Positions 1 to 6,964 of a stretch of DNA of 22,932 nucleotides are shown here, piece by piece; the stretch's first letter is position 1, and the number at the start of each line of letters is the position of its first letter. A program made the position numbers and the translations under genes. A model generated the notes under the pieces. It had not been told where the DNA came from. It worked only from the letters and a program-made list of their open reading frames with translations, and did no database searches. This stretch comes from Thermovenabulum sp049723235. GTDB taxonomy: Bacteria > Bacillota > Thermosediminibacteria > Thermosediminibacterales > Thermosediminibacteraceae. The DNA lies in NCBI RefSeq assembly GCF_049723235.1, contig NZ_JBNARB010000027.1:1-22932 (forward strand), written 5' to 3'.

Positions 1-44
1 TCGTCTTTTCCTTCGTCTCTTGCGCCTCAACGGCGCGCTTTTGT

Positions 45-74
45 AATATATCATAACTGCAGCTGTGTTTTCAA
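45..74 (-). promoter_or_regulatory. Candidate sigma-A promoter pointing off the left edge
   Basis: Read on the minus strand there is a -35 TTGAAA (69-74), an 18-base spacer and a -10 TATATT (45-50), each one mismatch from consensus. The transcript would start near 38 and leave the window to the left. Its first bases can form a small GC hairpin (GCGCC/GGCGC, 22-36) followed by a purine-rich stretch. The downstream gene is not visible. An rRNA operon leader or a protein gene are both possible. Computing promoter strength would help, but the next few hundred bases to the left would decide it. Confidence 0.5.
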
Positions 75-302
75 TCATCAAAAATCGCCTTATTCGACAA
101 TTATTTCTTATAATCTTTCATTAAGGTTATTATGCTCACTTTTTTAAATGTTTGCTTTGCCAAACAAAAATAAATATGCTATTTTTATGTTATTTTATTG
201 ATTTAATTTCTTCACGTAAATTAGTATCCCCTCTAAAAATTATTATTATTCCTCTTTATTCCATCCCGCTTTTCACCATAGTTTTAATCTTGCCTAAGGT
301 AC
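75..302. other. AT-rich intergenic region, no gene seen
   Basis: This spacer lies between the lysS terminator and the left-edge promoter. It is very AT-rich and contains no open frame with recognisable protein features on either strand. A 60-codon plus-strand frame (152-334) is low-complexity and runs through the lysS terminator, so I do not call it. A weak inverted repeat (TGTTTG/CAAACA, 149-166) is present, with no clear U-tract. I see no tRNA, riboswitch or repeat. Confidence 0.6.
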
Positions 303-334
303 AAAAAACTATCCACCTCTTAAAAGGTGGATAG
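303..334 (-). terminator. Rho-independent terminator of greA-lysS
   Basis: A perfect 10-bp stem (CTATCCACCT at 309-318 with AGGTGGATAG at 325-334) closes a 6-base loop. On the minus strand it is followed at once by six U residues (303-308). It begins 10 bases past the lysS stop codon, the expected place for the end of this transcript. Confidence 0.93.
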
Positions 335-344
335 CCTAAAAAAG

Positions 345-1817
345 CTATGCTTTTGGTCTCATGGTCGGGAATAATATTACATCCCTTATGGAGTAGGAAT
401 CGGTTAAAAGCATAACGAGTCTATCTATCCCAATCCCGAGTCCTCCCGTTGGAGGCATTCCGTATTCCAGCGCGTTCACAAAATCCTCGTCAAACATATG
501 GGCTTCTTCGTCTCCTGCTTCCCTCTCTTTAAGTTGCTGTAAGAATCTCTCCCTCTGGTCTATTGGATCATTTAATTCCGAAAAGGCATTCGCCATTTCC
601 CTTCGAGTTATAAATAGTTCAAAGCGGTATGTAAAATCGGGGTTGTCCTCTTTTCTTTTAGCAAGGGGCGATATTTCTATGGGGTAATCAAGAATAAAAG
701 TGGGTTGTACCAAATGCCCTTCTACTTTTTCTTCGAAAATAATGTTGAGGATTTTTCCTTTTGTATCCTTGTCCCCTATTTCCACATTTAAATCCCTGGC
801 TATTTTTCGAGCTTCTTCATCAGTTTTTACTTCATCAAAATCAATTCCCGTATGTTTTTTAACCGCTTCTACCATCGTCATTTTCGTCCAGGGGGGCGTC
901 AGGTCAATTTCTTCGCCCTGGTATACAATTTTTGTAGTCCCCAGTACCTTTTGTGCCACATGAGAAATCAGATTTTCCGTGAGTTCCATCATATCCTTAT
1001 AATCCGCATAAGCCTGGTAAAGTTCGATCATAGTAAATTCGGGATTGTGTTTTATCGAAATGCCTTCATTTCTAAAGTCCTTACCTATCTCATAAACCTT
1101 TTCAAAGCCTCCGACTATAAGTCTTTTTAAGTAAAGTTCCGTTGCTATCCTCAAATATAAATCAATATCTAAAGCATTATGGTGAGTTATAAAAGGCCTT
1201 GCAGCTGCACCCCCGGCTATTGGAGTTAATATAGGGGTTTCCACTTCCATAAATCCTAAATTATCTAAGTAATCCCTTATGGCCTTTATTATCTTGCTTC
1301 TTATAATAAAGGTCTTTCTTACATCCGGATTTACTATTAAATCTAAGTATCTCTGTCTATATCTTAAATCTACATCTTTTAGCCCATGCCATTTTTCCGG
1401 AAGCGGGCGGAGGGATTTGGAAAGGAGAACTAATTTTTCTGCATTTAGCGAAATCTCTCCTTTATGCGTTCTGAATATCGTTCCTTCTACTCCTACTATA
1501 TCCCCTATGTCTAATTTTTTAAAAAGTTCAAAGGTAAAATCTCCTACCCTGTCCTTTTTTATATATACCTGCAAGCGGCCTTTTTCATCCTGAATATCAA
1601 AAAAGGCCGCTTTTCCGTGTTCCCTTACCGCCATTATTCTTCCTGCTATTTTCGCCTGCTGGCCTTCTAATTTTTCAAATTCATCCTTTATTTCCTGACA
1701 ATTGTGAGTCCTTTCATATTTTTGACCGTAGGGATTTATTCCCATAGATCTTAATTCTTCTAATTTATCAATTCTTGCCTTGATAAGTTCGTTTATCTCG
1801 CTTTCAAAGTGTTCCAT
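345..1817 (-). CDS. lysS: Lysine--tRNA ligase, class II (LysRS)
   Basis: Charges tRNA-Lys with lysine using ATP in the cytoplasm. The 490-residue length is normal for the bacterial class II enzyme. An OB-fold anticodon-binding domain spans roughly residues 55-135. The catalytic domain shows motif 1 (FMEVETPILTP, about 189-199), motif 2 (FRNEG from 248, with Arg249) and motif 3 (GGLGIGIDR from 458, with Arg466). The ATG start has GGAGGG placed upstream in the 24-base gap after greA. It is the last gene of the greA-lysS unit and ends at a strong terminator. No T-box leader is visible, so I see no sign of tRNA-sensing control. Confidence 0.98.
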   Translation of the reverse strand: MEHFESEINELIKARIDKLEELRSMGINPYGQKYERTHNCQEIKDEFEKLEGQQAKIAGRIMAVREHGKAAFFDIQDEKGRLQVYIKKDRVGDFTFELFKKLDIGDIVGVEGTIFRTHKGEISLNAEKLVLLSKSLRPLPEKWHGLKDVDLRYRQRYLDLIVNPDVRKTFIIRSKIIKAIRDYLDNLGFMEVETPILTPIAGGAAARPFITHHNALDIDLYLRIATELYLKRLIVGGFEKVYEIGKDFRNEGISIKHNPEFTMIELYQAYADYKDMMELTENLISHVAQKVLGTTKIVYQGEEIDLTPPWTKMTMVEAVKKHTGIDFDEVKTDEEARKIARDLNVEIGDKDTKGKILNIIFEEKVEGHLVQPTFILDYPIEISPLAKRKEDNPDFTYRFELFITRREMANAFSELNDPIDQRERFLQQLKEREAGDEEAHMFDEDFVNALEYGMPPTGGLGIGIDRLVMLLTDSYSIRDVILFPTMRPKA

Positions 1818-1841
1818 CCTTTACCCTCCATCTATTTAATT

Positions 1842-2321
1842 TTATTTTTTTATCTCCTCTATTTTATACTTGATTTTCCCTATGGGTACCTGGACTTCCA
1901 CCACATCTCCCTTTTTTGCCCCCATTAAAGCCTTGCCTACGGGAGACTCATTAGAGATTTTATATTCTATAGGATTTGCTTCTGCCGAACTTACCAGGGT
2001 ATATTCAATAGTTTCATTTGTTTCAAGGTCTTTTATCAGCACTTTTGAGCCCAGTGTGACAACCTCGGTTGAAATATCCGCATCATCTATTACTTTGGCA
2101 TTGCGGAGCTTTTCTTCGATCATCGCTATTTTCCCTTCCACGAAGGCCTGTTCATTTTTGGCTTCATCGTATTCTGAATTTTCACTAATATCTCCAAAGG
2201 CAATTGCCTGTTTAATCCTGTCTGCAACTTCTTTTCTCCTTACAGATTTTAAATACTCCAATTCTTCTTCCAATTTTTTTAACCCTTCCTGAGTCAAAAC
2301 CACTTCTTTTTTATTCGCCAT
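1842..2321 (-). CDS. greA: Transcription elongation factor GreA
   Basis: Rescues backtracked RNA polymerase by entering the secondary channel and stimulating cleavage of the RNA 3' end. The 159-residue protein has the family layout: an N-terminal antiparallel coiled coil (about 1-78) and a C-terminal FKBP-like domain (about 84-159). The acidic tip is present in GDISENSEYDEA, with Asp44 and Glu47 matching the catalytic pair known in this family. An AGAGGGGAG ribosome-binding site precedes the ATG. It is the first gene of a two-gene unit with lysS, as in many Firmicutes, and is driven by the promoter at 2446-2474. Confidence 0.97.
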   Translation of the reverse strand: MANKKEVVLTQEGLKKLEEELEYLKSVRRKEVADRIKQAIAFGDISENSEYDEAKNEQAFVEGKIAMIEEKLRNAKVIDDADISTEVVTLGSKVLIKDLETNETIEYTLVSSAEANPIEYKISNESPVGKALMGAKKGDVVEVQVPIGKIKYKIEEIKK

Positions 2322-2359
2322 TCTTTTTCTCCCCTCTTACCAATAAAATTCTTCTTTTA

Positions 2360-2380
2360 TTATGAATTTATTATTCATAA
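2360..2380. repeat. Inverted repeat in the greA leader
   Basis: Two perfect 8-base arms (TTATGAAT at 2360-2367 and ATTCATAA at 2373-2380) flank a 5-base AT loop. It lies in the ~118-base leader between the greA promoter and start codon. It could be an operator for an unknown repressor or a weak AU hairpin in the leader RNA. The very high AT content makes chance a real possibility. Confidence 0.35.
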
Positions 2381-2445
2381 ATAAGCGCTATTATTCTTAA
2401 ATCTTTAAGGCTTTAATAAAGTTTTTTTGAATTTATACTTTTGTA

Positions 2446-2474
2446 ATTATAATTCAGTGGAAATCCGATGTCAA
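2446..2474 (-). promoter_or_regulatory. Perfect-consensus sigma-A promoter of greA-lysS
   Basis: On the minus strand TTGACA (2469-2474), exactly 17 bases of spacer and TATAAT (2446-2451) match the housekeeping consensus at all twelve positions. The start would be near 2439, giving a leader of about 118 bases before the greA ATG. It lies between the trxB terminator and greA, so it marks the start of an independent unit. Confidence 0.85.
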
Positions 2475-2519
2475 GAATTTTCATTAATTTTTCATAGGCT
2501 TTATTTATACATTTATTTT

Positions 2520-2548
2520 AAAACCCTACGCAAAAATTATGCGTAGGG
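2520..2548 (-). terminator. Terminator downstream of trxB
   Basis: A 9-bp stem (CCCTACGCA at 2524-2532 with TGCGTAGGG at 2540-2548) closes a 7-base AT loop. On the minus strand it is followed by UUUUAAAAUAAAU. The stem is GC-rich, but the U-tract is only four bases before it breaks, so read-through into greA is possible. It lies 12 bases past the trxB stop. Confidence 0.75.
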
Positions 2549-2560
2549 CCGAGGGGATTA

Positions 2561-3475
2561 TCACCTTTCTTCTATATATTTTTCTGCCGAAACCGCAGCT
2601 ATAGCGCCATCGGCAGCAGCAGTTATAACCTGCCTCAAAGACTTTTCCCTGATGTCTCCCGCGGCAAAAATACCCGGGACATTGGTAGCCATATTTTCAT
2701 CGGTAATTATATAGCCTCTTTCGTTCAGGTTTACAAGTCCTTTTACGATATTGGAATTCGGCTCCCATCCAATAGCTACAAAAACGCCATCGGTAGGATA
2801 AGAAGTAATTTCCCCGGTCTTAATATTTTTTATCACAATTTCCTCTACCGCTTCTTGTCCCTTAACCTCTTTTACTACCGAGTCCCACAGGAATTTTATT
2901 TTTTCATTGGAAAAGGCCCTTTCTTGAAGTATCTTGGTAGCCCTTAATTCATTTCTCCTGTGTACTACCGTTACACTTTCCGCAAATTTTGTTAAGTAAA
3001 GGGCTTCTTCTATGGCAGAGTCTCCTCCACCTACAACTACTACCTTCCTGTCCGTATAAAATGCACCATCACAGGTAGCACAATAGGAGACCCCCCTGCC
3101 GGTAAATTCCTTCTCGCCTTTAACCATCAATTTTCTGGCTTCCGCGCCCATTGCAAGGATCACTGATTTTGCCTCTAATTGTTCATTTTTTAATTCTACG
3201 ATAAAGCCATCATCCTTTGGTATTATCCTTTGAGCCTCTCCATTAACGAATTTTGCTCCGAACCTTTCTGCCTGCATTTTCATCGCTTCGGTAAGTTCCA
3301 TTCCGCCTATACCTTCCACAAACCCCGGATAATTCTCAATCCTGTCGGTAATAGCCGCCTGTCCACCGGCATACATCTTTTCCACAACCAATGTCTTTAA
3401 TCTTGCCCTTGCTCCGTAAATTGCTGCTGAAAGCCCTGCAGGACCTCCACCTATAATTATAAGATCGTGAGTCAT
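2561..3475 (-). CDS. trxB: Thioredoxin reductase (FAD-dependent)
   Basis: Reduces thioredoxin using reducing power passed through FAD to a redox-active disulfide. The 304-residue protein has an N-terminal FAD-binding motif (GGGPAGLSAA, about 9-18), the CATC active site (Cys132, Cys135), a second dinucleotide fold (GGGDSAIEEA, 149-158), an HRRNELR segment (172-178) and a C-terminal FAD motif (AAGD). HRRxxxR is the family mark for NADPH use, so I infer NADPH as donor, although some clostridial relatives accept electrons from ferredoxin. It is a single-gene unit between the rpsI terminator and its own hairpin. No thioredoxin gene is in the window. Confidence 0.95.
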   Translation of the reverse strand: MTHDLIIIGGGPAGLSAAIYGARARLKTLVVEKMYAGGQAAITDRIENYPGFVEGIGGMELTEAMKMQAERFGAKFVNGEAQRIIPKDDGFIVELKNEQLEAKSVILAMGAEARKLMVKGEKEFTGRGVSYCATCDGAFYTDRKVVVVGGGDSAIEEALYLTKFAESVTVVHRRNELRATKILQERAFSNEKIKFLWDSVVKEVKGQEAVEEIVIKNIKTGEITSYPTDGVFVAIGWEPNSNIVKGLVNLNERGYIITDENMATNVPGIFAAGDIREKSLRQVITAAADGAIAAVSAEKYIEER

Positions 3476-3546
3476 TTTTATCCCCCTTTTTTATTAATTA
3501 TTTATTTATTTTAACCTTTTATTTATTTAATTACCTTTTGTCTATA

Positions 3547-3614
3547 ATTATATACCAATGAAAACCTGCAAAATAGTTTTTCTGAAAATAATTTAATATA
3601 TATTTAATTGTCAA
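3547..3614 (-). promoter_or_regulatory. Candidate trxB promoter region
   Basis: Two partial signals lie in the AT-rich gap upstream of trxB on the minus strand. A perfect -35 TTGACA (3609-3614) has, at 18 bases, only a weak -10 TATTTT (3585-3590). A perfect -10 TATAAT (3547-3552) has no good -35 at 16-18 bases. The gap must hold the trxB promoter because a strong terminator lies just upstream, but I cannot say which signal is used. Mapping the 5' end of trxB mRNA would decide it. Confidence 0.45.
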
Positions 3615-3634
3615 TATTTTATCTTTTTAATTCA

Positions 3635-3663
3635 AAGAAAAAAGAAGGACTCCGTCCTTCTTT
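3635..3663 (-). terminator. Strong terminator of rplM-rpsI
   Basis: A perfect 10-bp stem (AAAGAAGGAC at 3641-3650 with GTCCTTCTTT at 3654-3663) closes a 3-base loop. On the minus strand it is followed by UUU C UUU, which extends the U-run that closes the stem. The stem includes two bases of the rpsI stop codon (3662-3664), so the coding end and terminator overlap. It ends the ribosomal superoperon. Confidence 0.92.
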
Positions 3664-4051
3664 AACGTTTTGAGAATTGCGGGGCACGGCGTGCTTTTTT
3701 GAGCCCGTACTTTTTCCTTTCCACCATTCTTGGGTCCCTGGTTAATAGTCCTTCCTTGCGCAATACCGGTCTAAAAGATTCGTCAATTTGAAGCAGCGCC
3801 CTTGCAATGCCATGGCGTACAGCTCCGGCCTGGCCGGTAAATCCACCGCCCTCTACCTTTGCAACCACATCAAATTTCCCAAGAGTATTGGTAACTGCAA
3901 AGGGCTTTAAAACCTCTTGCCTTAAGGTTTCTAATGTAAAATACTCTTCAAAAGGCCTTTTGTTAATAGTAATCTGCCCGTTTCCCGGTTTTATCCAAAC
4001 CCTTGCCACCGAGGTCTTTCTCCTGCCGGTGGTTAAGATAGCATCTTTCAT
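3662..4051 (-). CDS. rpsI: 30S ribosomal protein S9 (uS9)
   Basis: Part of the 30S head; the C-terminal tail reaches the P-site tRNA. The 129 residues match the family length. The GRRKTSVARV segment near the N terminus and the basic tail ending in Ser-Lys-Arg are diagnostic; the terminal Arg contacts the P-site anticodon loop in known structures. The ATG follows a double purine-rich site (GGAGGAAAGGAG). It sits 21 bases after rplM, the standard pair, and its stop codon lies within the terminator stem. Confidence 0.98.
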   Translation of the reverse strand: MKDAILTTGRRKTSVARVWIKPGNGQITINKRPFEEYFTLETLRQEVLKPFAVTNTLGKFDVVAKVEGGGFTGQAGAVRHGIARALLQIDESFRPVLRKEGLLTRDPRMVERKKYGLKKARRAPQFSKR

Positions 4052-4072
4052 CCTCTCGCTCCTTTCCTCCTA

Positions 4073-4507
4073 TTATCCTTCAAAGGGTAATTCCTTTGGC
4101 TGCTGGGCTTGATGCGGATGTTCAGGCCCTCTGTAAACCCTTAACTTTTTAATCATCTTTCTGCCCAGGGAATTGTGAGGCAGCATACCCCAGATCGCTT
4201 TATATACAGCCTTTTCCGGTGCTCTCTTTAAAAAGCTCCTGTAAGTTTCAGCCTTTAATCCGCCGGGATACATTGAATGGCGGAAATAAATCTTTTTGTC
4301 CAGTTTTTTACCCGTTAAAATTACTTTCTCCGCATTTACTACGATTACGTGATCCCCGGTATCCACATGAGGAGTATATATGGGTTTATGCTTTCCTTTC
4401 AAAATTTTTGCCACCTGAGCTGCGAGCCTTCCAAGGGGTTTATCAGCGGCATCTATGATATACCATTCGCGTTTAATCTCACCTTTTTTAGCCATGAAGG
4501 TTTTCAT
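4073..4507 (-). CDS. rplM: 50S ribosomal protein L13 (uL13)
   Basis: Early-assembling 50S protein that binds 23S rRNA. The 144-residue length and the N terminus (MKTFMAKKGEIKREWYIIDA) are typical, as are GRLAAQVAKIL and the GMLPHNSLGRKM segment near residue 110. AAGGAGGG stands 6 bases before the ATG. It leads a two-gene unit with rpsI and has its own sigma-A promoter at 4533-4561, while truA lies only 56 bases upstream. It may therefore be made both from that promoter and by read-through from the superoperon. Confidence 0.98.
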   Translation of the reverse strand: MKTFMAKKGEIKREWYIIDAADKPLGRLAAQVAKILKGKHKPIYTPHVDTGDHVIVVNAEKVILTGKKLDKKIYFRHSMYPGGLKAETYRSFLKRAPEKAVYKAIWGMLPHNSLGRKMIKKLRVYRGPEHPHQAQQPKELPFEG

Positions 4508-4532
4508 TATATCCCTCCTTAATCACAAGGTT

Positions 4533-4561
4533 ATTTTATTAACTTTTTTTTTTAATGTCAA
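4533..4561 (-). promoter_or_regulatory. Sigma-A promoter of rplM-rpsI
   Basis: On the minus strand TTGACA (4556-4561), 17 bases and TAAAAT (4533-4538) match consensus at 11 of 12 positions. The spacer contains a run of ten A residues. The -35 box begins two bases after the truA stop codon (4564-4566). A start near 4526 would leave a leader of about 20 bases holding just the ribosome-binding site. Confidence 0.8.
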
Positions 4562-4563
4562 GC

Positions 4564-5298
4564 TTAATCGTAAATCACTTTCTCAAGAAACAATCCGTTG
4601 GCCGGCAGAGTAGGACCTGCTCTTTTCCTGTCCTTTGATCTAATTATATCCGGAATTTCGTTCGGTTTTATCTTTCCAATTCCCACCATCAAAAGAGTTC
4701 CCGCAATGATCCTTACCATATTGTATAAAAATCCATTAGCTTCTATTTCTACAGTTATCAGGTCCTTTTCCTTATAAATCTCCAGCCTTTTTACATTTCT
4801 GACTGTATTTTTTACGCTGCTTTGAGAAGACATAAATGCGGAAAAATCGTGTTCACCTACAAAGCATTCCGCCGCCTGCTTCATTGAAGGTATATGAAGC
4901 TGGTAGGGATAAAAATAGCTGTACATCCTGTAAAAGGGTGATAAATACATGGAATTGTATATATTATAGGTATATACTTTGGATTTTGCGCTATACCTGG
5001 CGTGAAAATCTTCTGGAACGATTTCTGCGTTTTTTATAACGATATCCGGTGGTAACTGGCTGTTTATAGCACAGGGTAATCTTTCCACAGGAATGCGGGT
5101 GTTAGTATGAAAATTTGCCACCTGTCCCCTTGCGTGAACGCCGGCATCCGTTCTGCCCGCTCCAATTAATTTTATTTCTTCACCGGTAATTTCCCCTATG
5201 GCCTCTTCCAGTACTTCTTGAACCGTTAAGGAATTTTTTTGTTTCTGCCACCCGTGGTAATTTGTACCATCATATTCTATTTCTAATTTAATATTCAT
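4564..5298 (-). CDS. truA: tRNA pseudouridine(38-40) synthase TruA
   Basis: Converts uridines 38-40 of the tRNA anticodon stem-loop to pseudouridine. The family signature GAGRTDAGVHARGQV contains the catalytic Asp51, numbered from the start chosen here. The YDGTNYHGWQKQ segment near the N terminus is also diagnostic. The open frame extends four codons upstream to a GTG at 5310 that abuts the ecfT stop. I prefer the ATG at 5298 because GGTGG stands 8 bases before it and the protein then begins MNIKLEIEYDG like its relatives (244 residues). It follows ecfT with no terminator, so it is probably co-transcribed with the ECF genes. Confidence 0.95.
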   Translation of the reverse strand: MNIKLEIEYDGTNYHGWQKQKNSLTVQEVLEEAIGEITGEEIKLIGAGRTDAGVHARGQVANFHTNTRIPVERLPCAINSQLPPDIVIKNAEIVPEDFHARYSAKSKVYTYNIYNSMYLSPFYRMYSYFYPYQLHIPSMKQAAECFVGEHDFSAFMSSQSSVKNTVRNVKRLEIYKEKDLITVEIEANGFLYNMVRIIAGTLLMVGIGKIKPNEIPDIIRSKDRKRAGPTLPANGLFLEKVIYD

Positions 5299-5310
5299 TG
5301 ATTTTGCCAC

Positions 5311-6108
5311 CTACCACAAAAACCTGCTGGCAACACATCCTCCCACCATTACCGCGGTAATCATAAATGCCAGTACATCATTTGCAGTCATTTTCAGTTC
5401 TTTCATCCTGGTCCTGTTTTCTCCACCCTTATAGCATCTCGATTCCATGGCCATTGCCAGTTCATCCGCACGCCGGAAGGCACTTACAAAAAGGGGGACT
5501 AATATAGGCACAAGACTTTTAGCCCTGTTTATGATGTTTCCGCTTTGAAAATCAGCACCCCTTGCCATCTGCGCCTTCATAATTTTGTCCGTTTCTTCTA
5601 AAAGTGTAGGAATAAAACGTAATGCAATGGTCATCATCATTGCCAGCTCATGGGCAGGTACTCCTACGCGCTTAAAGGGTTTTAAAAGGTATTCTATCCC
5701 ATCGGTCATCAATATAGGAGAGGTGGTCAAGGTTAAGAGTGACGTACCGACTATTAGAAATATCAATCTTAAGGCCATAAAAACGCCCTGATAAAGCCCC
5801 TCATAAGTAATATCAAAGGGCCCTATCTCGTACAATATCCTTCCCTTTATCATAAAAATATTCAATACAAAGGTCAGTAAAATTATAAAAAGCAATGGCC
5901 TTAAGCCTTTGATCATGTACTTTATAGATATTTTCGAATACAGGGCTGAAAGTATTATAAAAATAACAGGGAATATATACCCAGAAAAATCATTTATTAC
6001 GAACAGCACTATCATGAACACAAAGGTTATTATTATTTTGGTCCTGGGGTCCAGCCGGTGGATAAAGGAATCTCCGGGAATGTACTGCCCTATGCTAAGC
6101 TCGCGCAT
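5311..6108 (-). CDS. ecfT: ECF transporter transmembrane subunit EcfT
   Basis: Membrane scaffold of an energy-coupling factor importer, linking the two ATPases to a substrate-binding S component. The 265 residues contain several hydrophobic segments (about 25-58, 70-88, 106-130 and one at the C terminus). The cytoplasmic coupling region holds ARG at 182-184 and, about 40 residues on, SRC at 223-225 in place of the second Ala-Arg-Gly-type motif. These helices are known to dock on the ATPases. The start overlaps the end of ecfA2 by 14 bases and has GGGGGAAAGG upstream. No S component is in the window, so substrate specificity cannot be read here. Confidence 0.95.
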   Translation of the reverse strand: MRELSIGQYIPGDSFIHRLDPRTKIIITFVFMIVLFVINDFSGYIFPVIFIILSALYSKISIKYMIKGLRPLLFIILLTFVLNIFMIKGRILYEIGPFDITYEGLYQGVFMALRLIFLIVGTSLLTLTTSPILMTDGIEYLLKPFKRVGVPAHELAMMMTIALRFIPTLLEETDKIMKAQMARGADFQSGNIINRAKSLVPILVPLFVSAFRRADELAMAMESRCYKGGENRTRMKELKMTANDVLAFMITAVMVGGCVASRFLW

Positions 6109-6964
6109 AGCCTTTCCCCCTTATTACTTTTAAAATGGCCTTTTTTGCTTCCTCCACGGTGAGCACATCGGTTGGTACATCCCATCCTCTTTCCCTCAGT
6201 CGGTACATAAGATGAGTAATCTGAGGAACATCGAGGCCTATGGAAGAAAGGCCTTCCCGGTCCTTAAAAATCTCCTTCGGGGTTCCGCACTTTACCAACT
6301 GGCCTCTGTGAAGAACCGCAATTTTATCCACCAGCCTTGCAATATCTTCCATGCTGTGAGATACGAGAATAATGGTCATTTCATACTTTTTCCTGAGATA
6401 GACTATTTCTTCTAATATCTCATCCCGCCCTTTGGGATCAAGTCCTACCGTTGGTTCATCCAGTACAAGGACTTTGGGTTTCATAGCCAGGACTCCGGCT
6501 ATTGCCACCCTTCTCATTTGCCCACCGCTCAATTCAAAGGGAGACCTATCCTTTACCTCCCGGTAATCCAATCCCACGGCCTCTAAAGCATCTTTTACCC
6601 TTATCGTTATTTCCTCTTCCGTGAGCCCCATATTTTTTGGTCCAAAAGCTACGTCTTTTTCCACAGTTTCTTCGAAAAGCTGGTGTTCGGGGTATTGAAA
6701 AACCAACCCTATCTTTTGCCTGATTTCTTTTAGATTTACCTTTTTATCGGCAATGTTAACGCCATCAATTATAATCTCTCCGGAAGTAGGTCTTAAAAGA
6801 CCGTTCAAATGTTGAATTAGCGTTGATTTTCCGGAACCGGTATGCCCTATTAACCCCCAAAATTCACCATCGCTTATTTCCCAGTTAATGTCTTTTAATG
6901 CTACGGATTCAAACGGCGTCCCGGGCATATATATATGTGAAAGGTTTTTTATAATAATCGGCAT
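6095..6964 (-). CDS. ecfA2: ECF transporter ATP-binding protein EcfA2
   Basis: One of two non-identical ATPases that power vitamin or metal-ion import by the ECF complex. It has Walker A GHTGSGKST (40-48), Q-loop FQYPEHQLFEETV (from 89), signature LSGGQ (145-149) and Walker B VLVLDE (165-170). The YPEHQLFE form of the Q-loop is typical of the EcfA2 type. An ATG two codons upstream (6970) is in frame, but GGTGG abuts it; the ATG at 6964 has 7-base spacing and gives 289 residues. It overlaps the end of ecfA1 by 16 bases and the start of ecfT by 14, suggesting coupled translation. Confidence 0.95.
   Translation of the reverse strand: MPIIIKNLSHIYMPGTPFESVALKDINWEISDGEFWGLIGHTGSGKSTLIQHLNGLLRPTSGEIIIDGVNIADKKVNLKEIRQKIGLVFQYPEHQLFEETVEKDVAFGPKNMGLTEEEITIRVKDALEAVGLDYREVKDRSPFELSGGQMRRVAIAGVLAMKPKVLVLDEPTVGLDPKGRDEILEEIVYLRKKYEMTIILVSHSMEDIARLVDKIAVLHRGQLVKCGTPKEIFKDREGLSSIGLDVPQITHLMYRLRERGWDVPTDVLTVEEAKKAILKVIRGKGYARA

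Noticed and set aside
149..166. Inverted repeat TGTTTG/CAAACA as a possible terminator
   Set aside because: The stem is short and AT-rich, with only a broken U-tract on the minus strand; a strong lysS terminator already exists upstream.
152..334. 60-codon plus-strand frame with hydrophobic residues
   Set aside because: It is AT-driven low-complexity sequence, has no ribosome-binding site, and runs through the lysS terminator hairpin.
3476..3660. Possible small gene between trxB and rpsI
   Set aside because: The sequence is extremely AT-rich, with frequent stops in all frames. The only supported content is the terminator and promoter elements.
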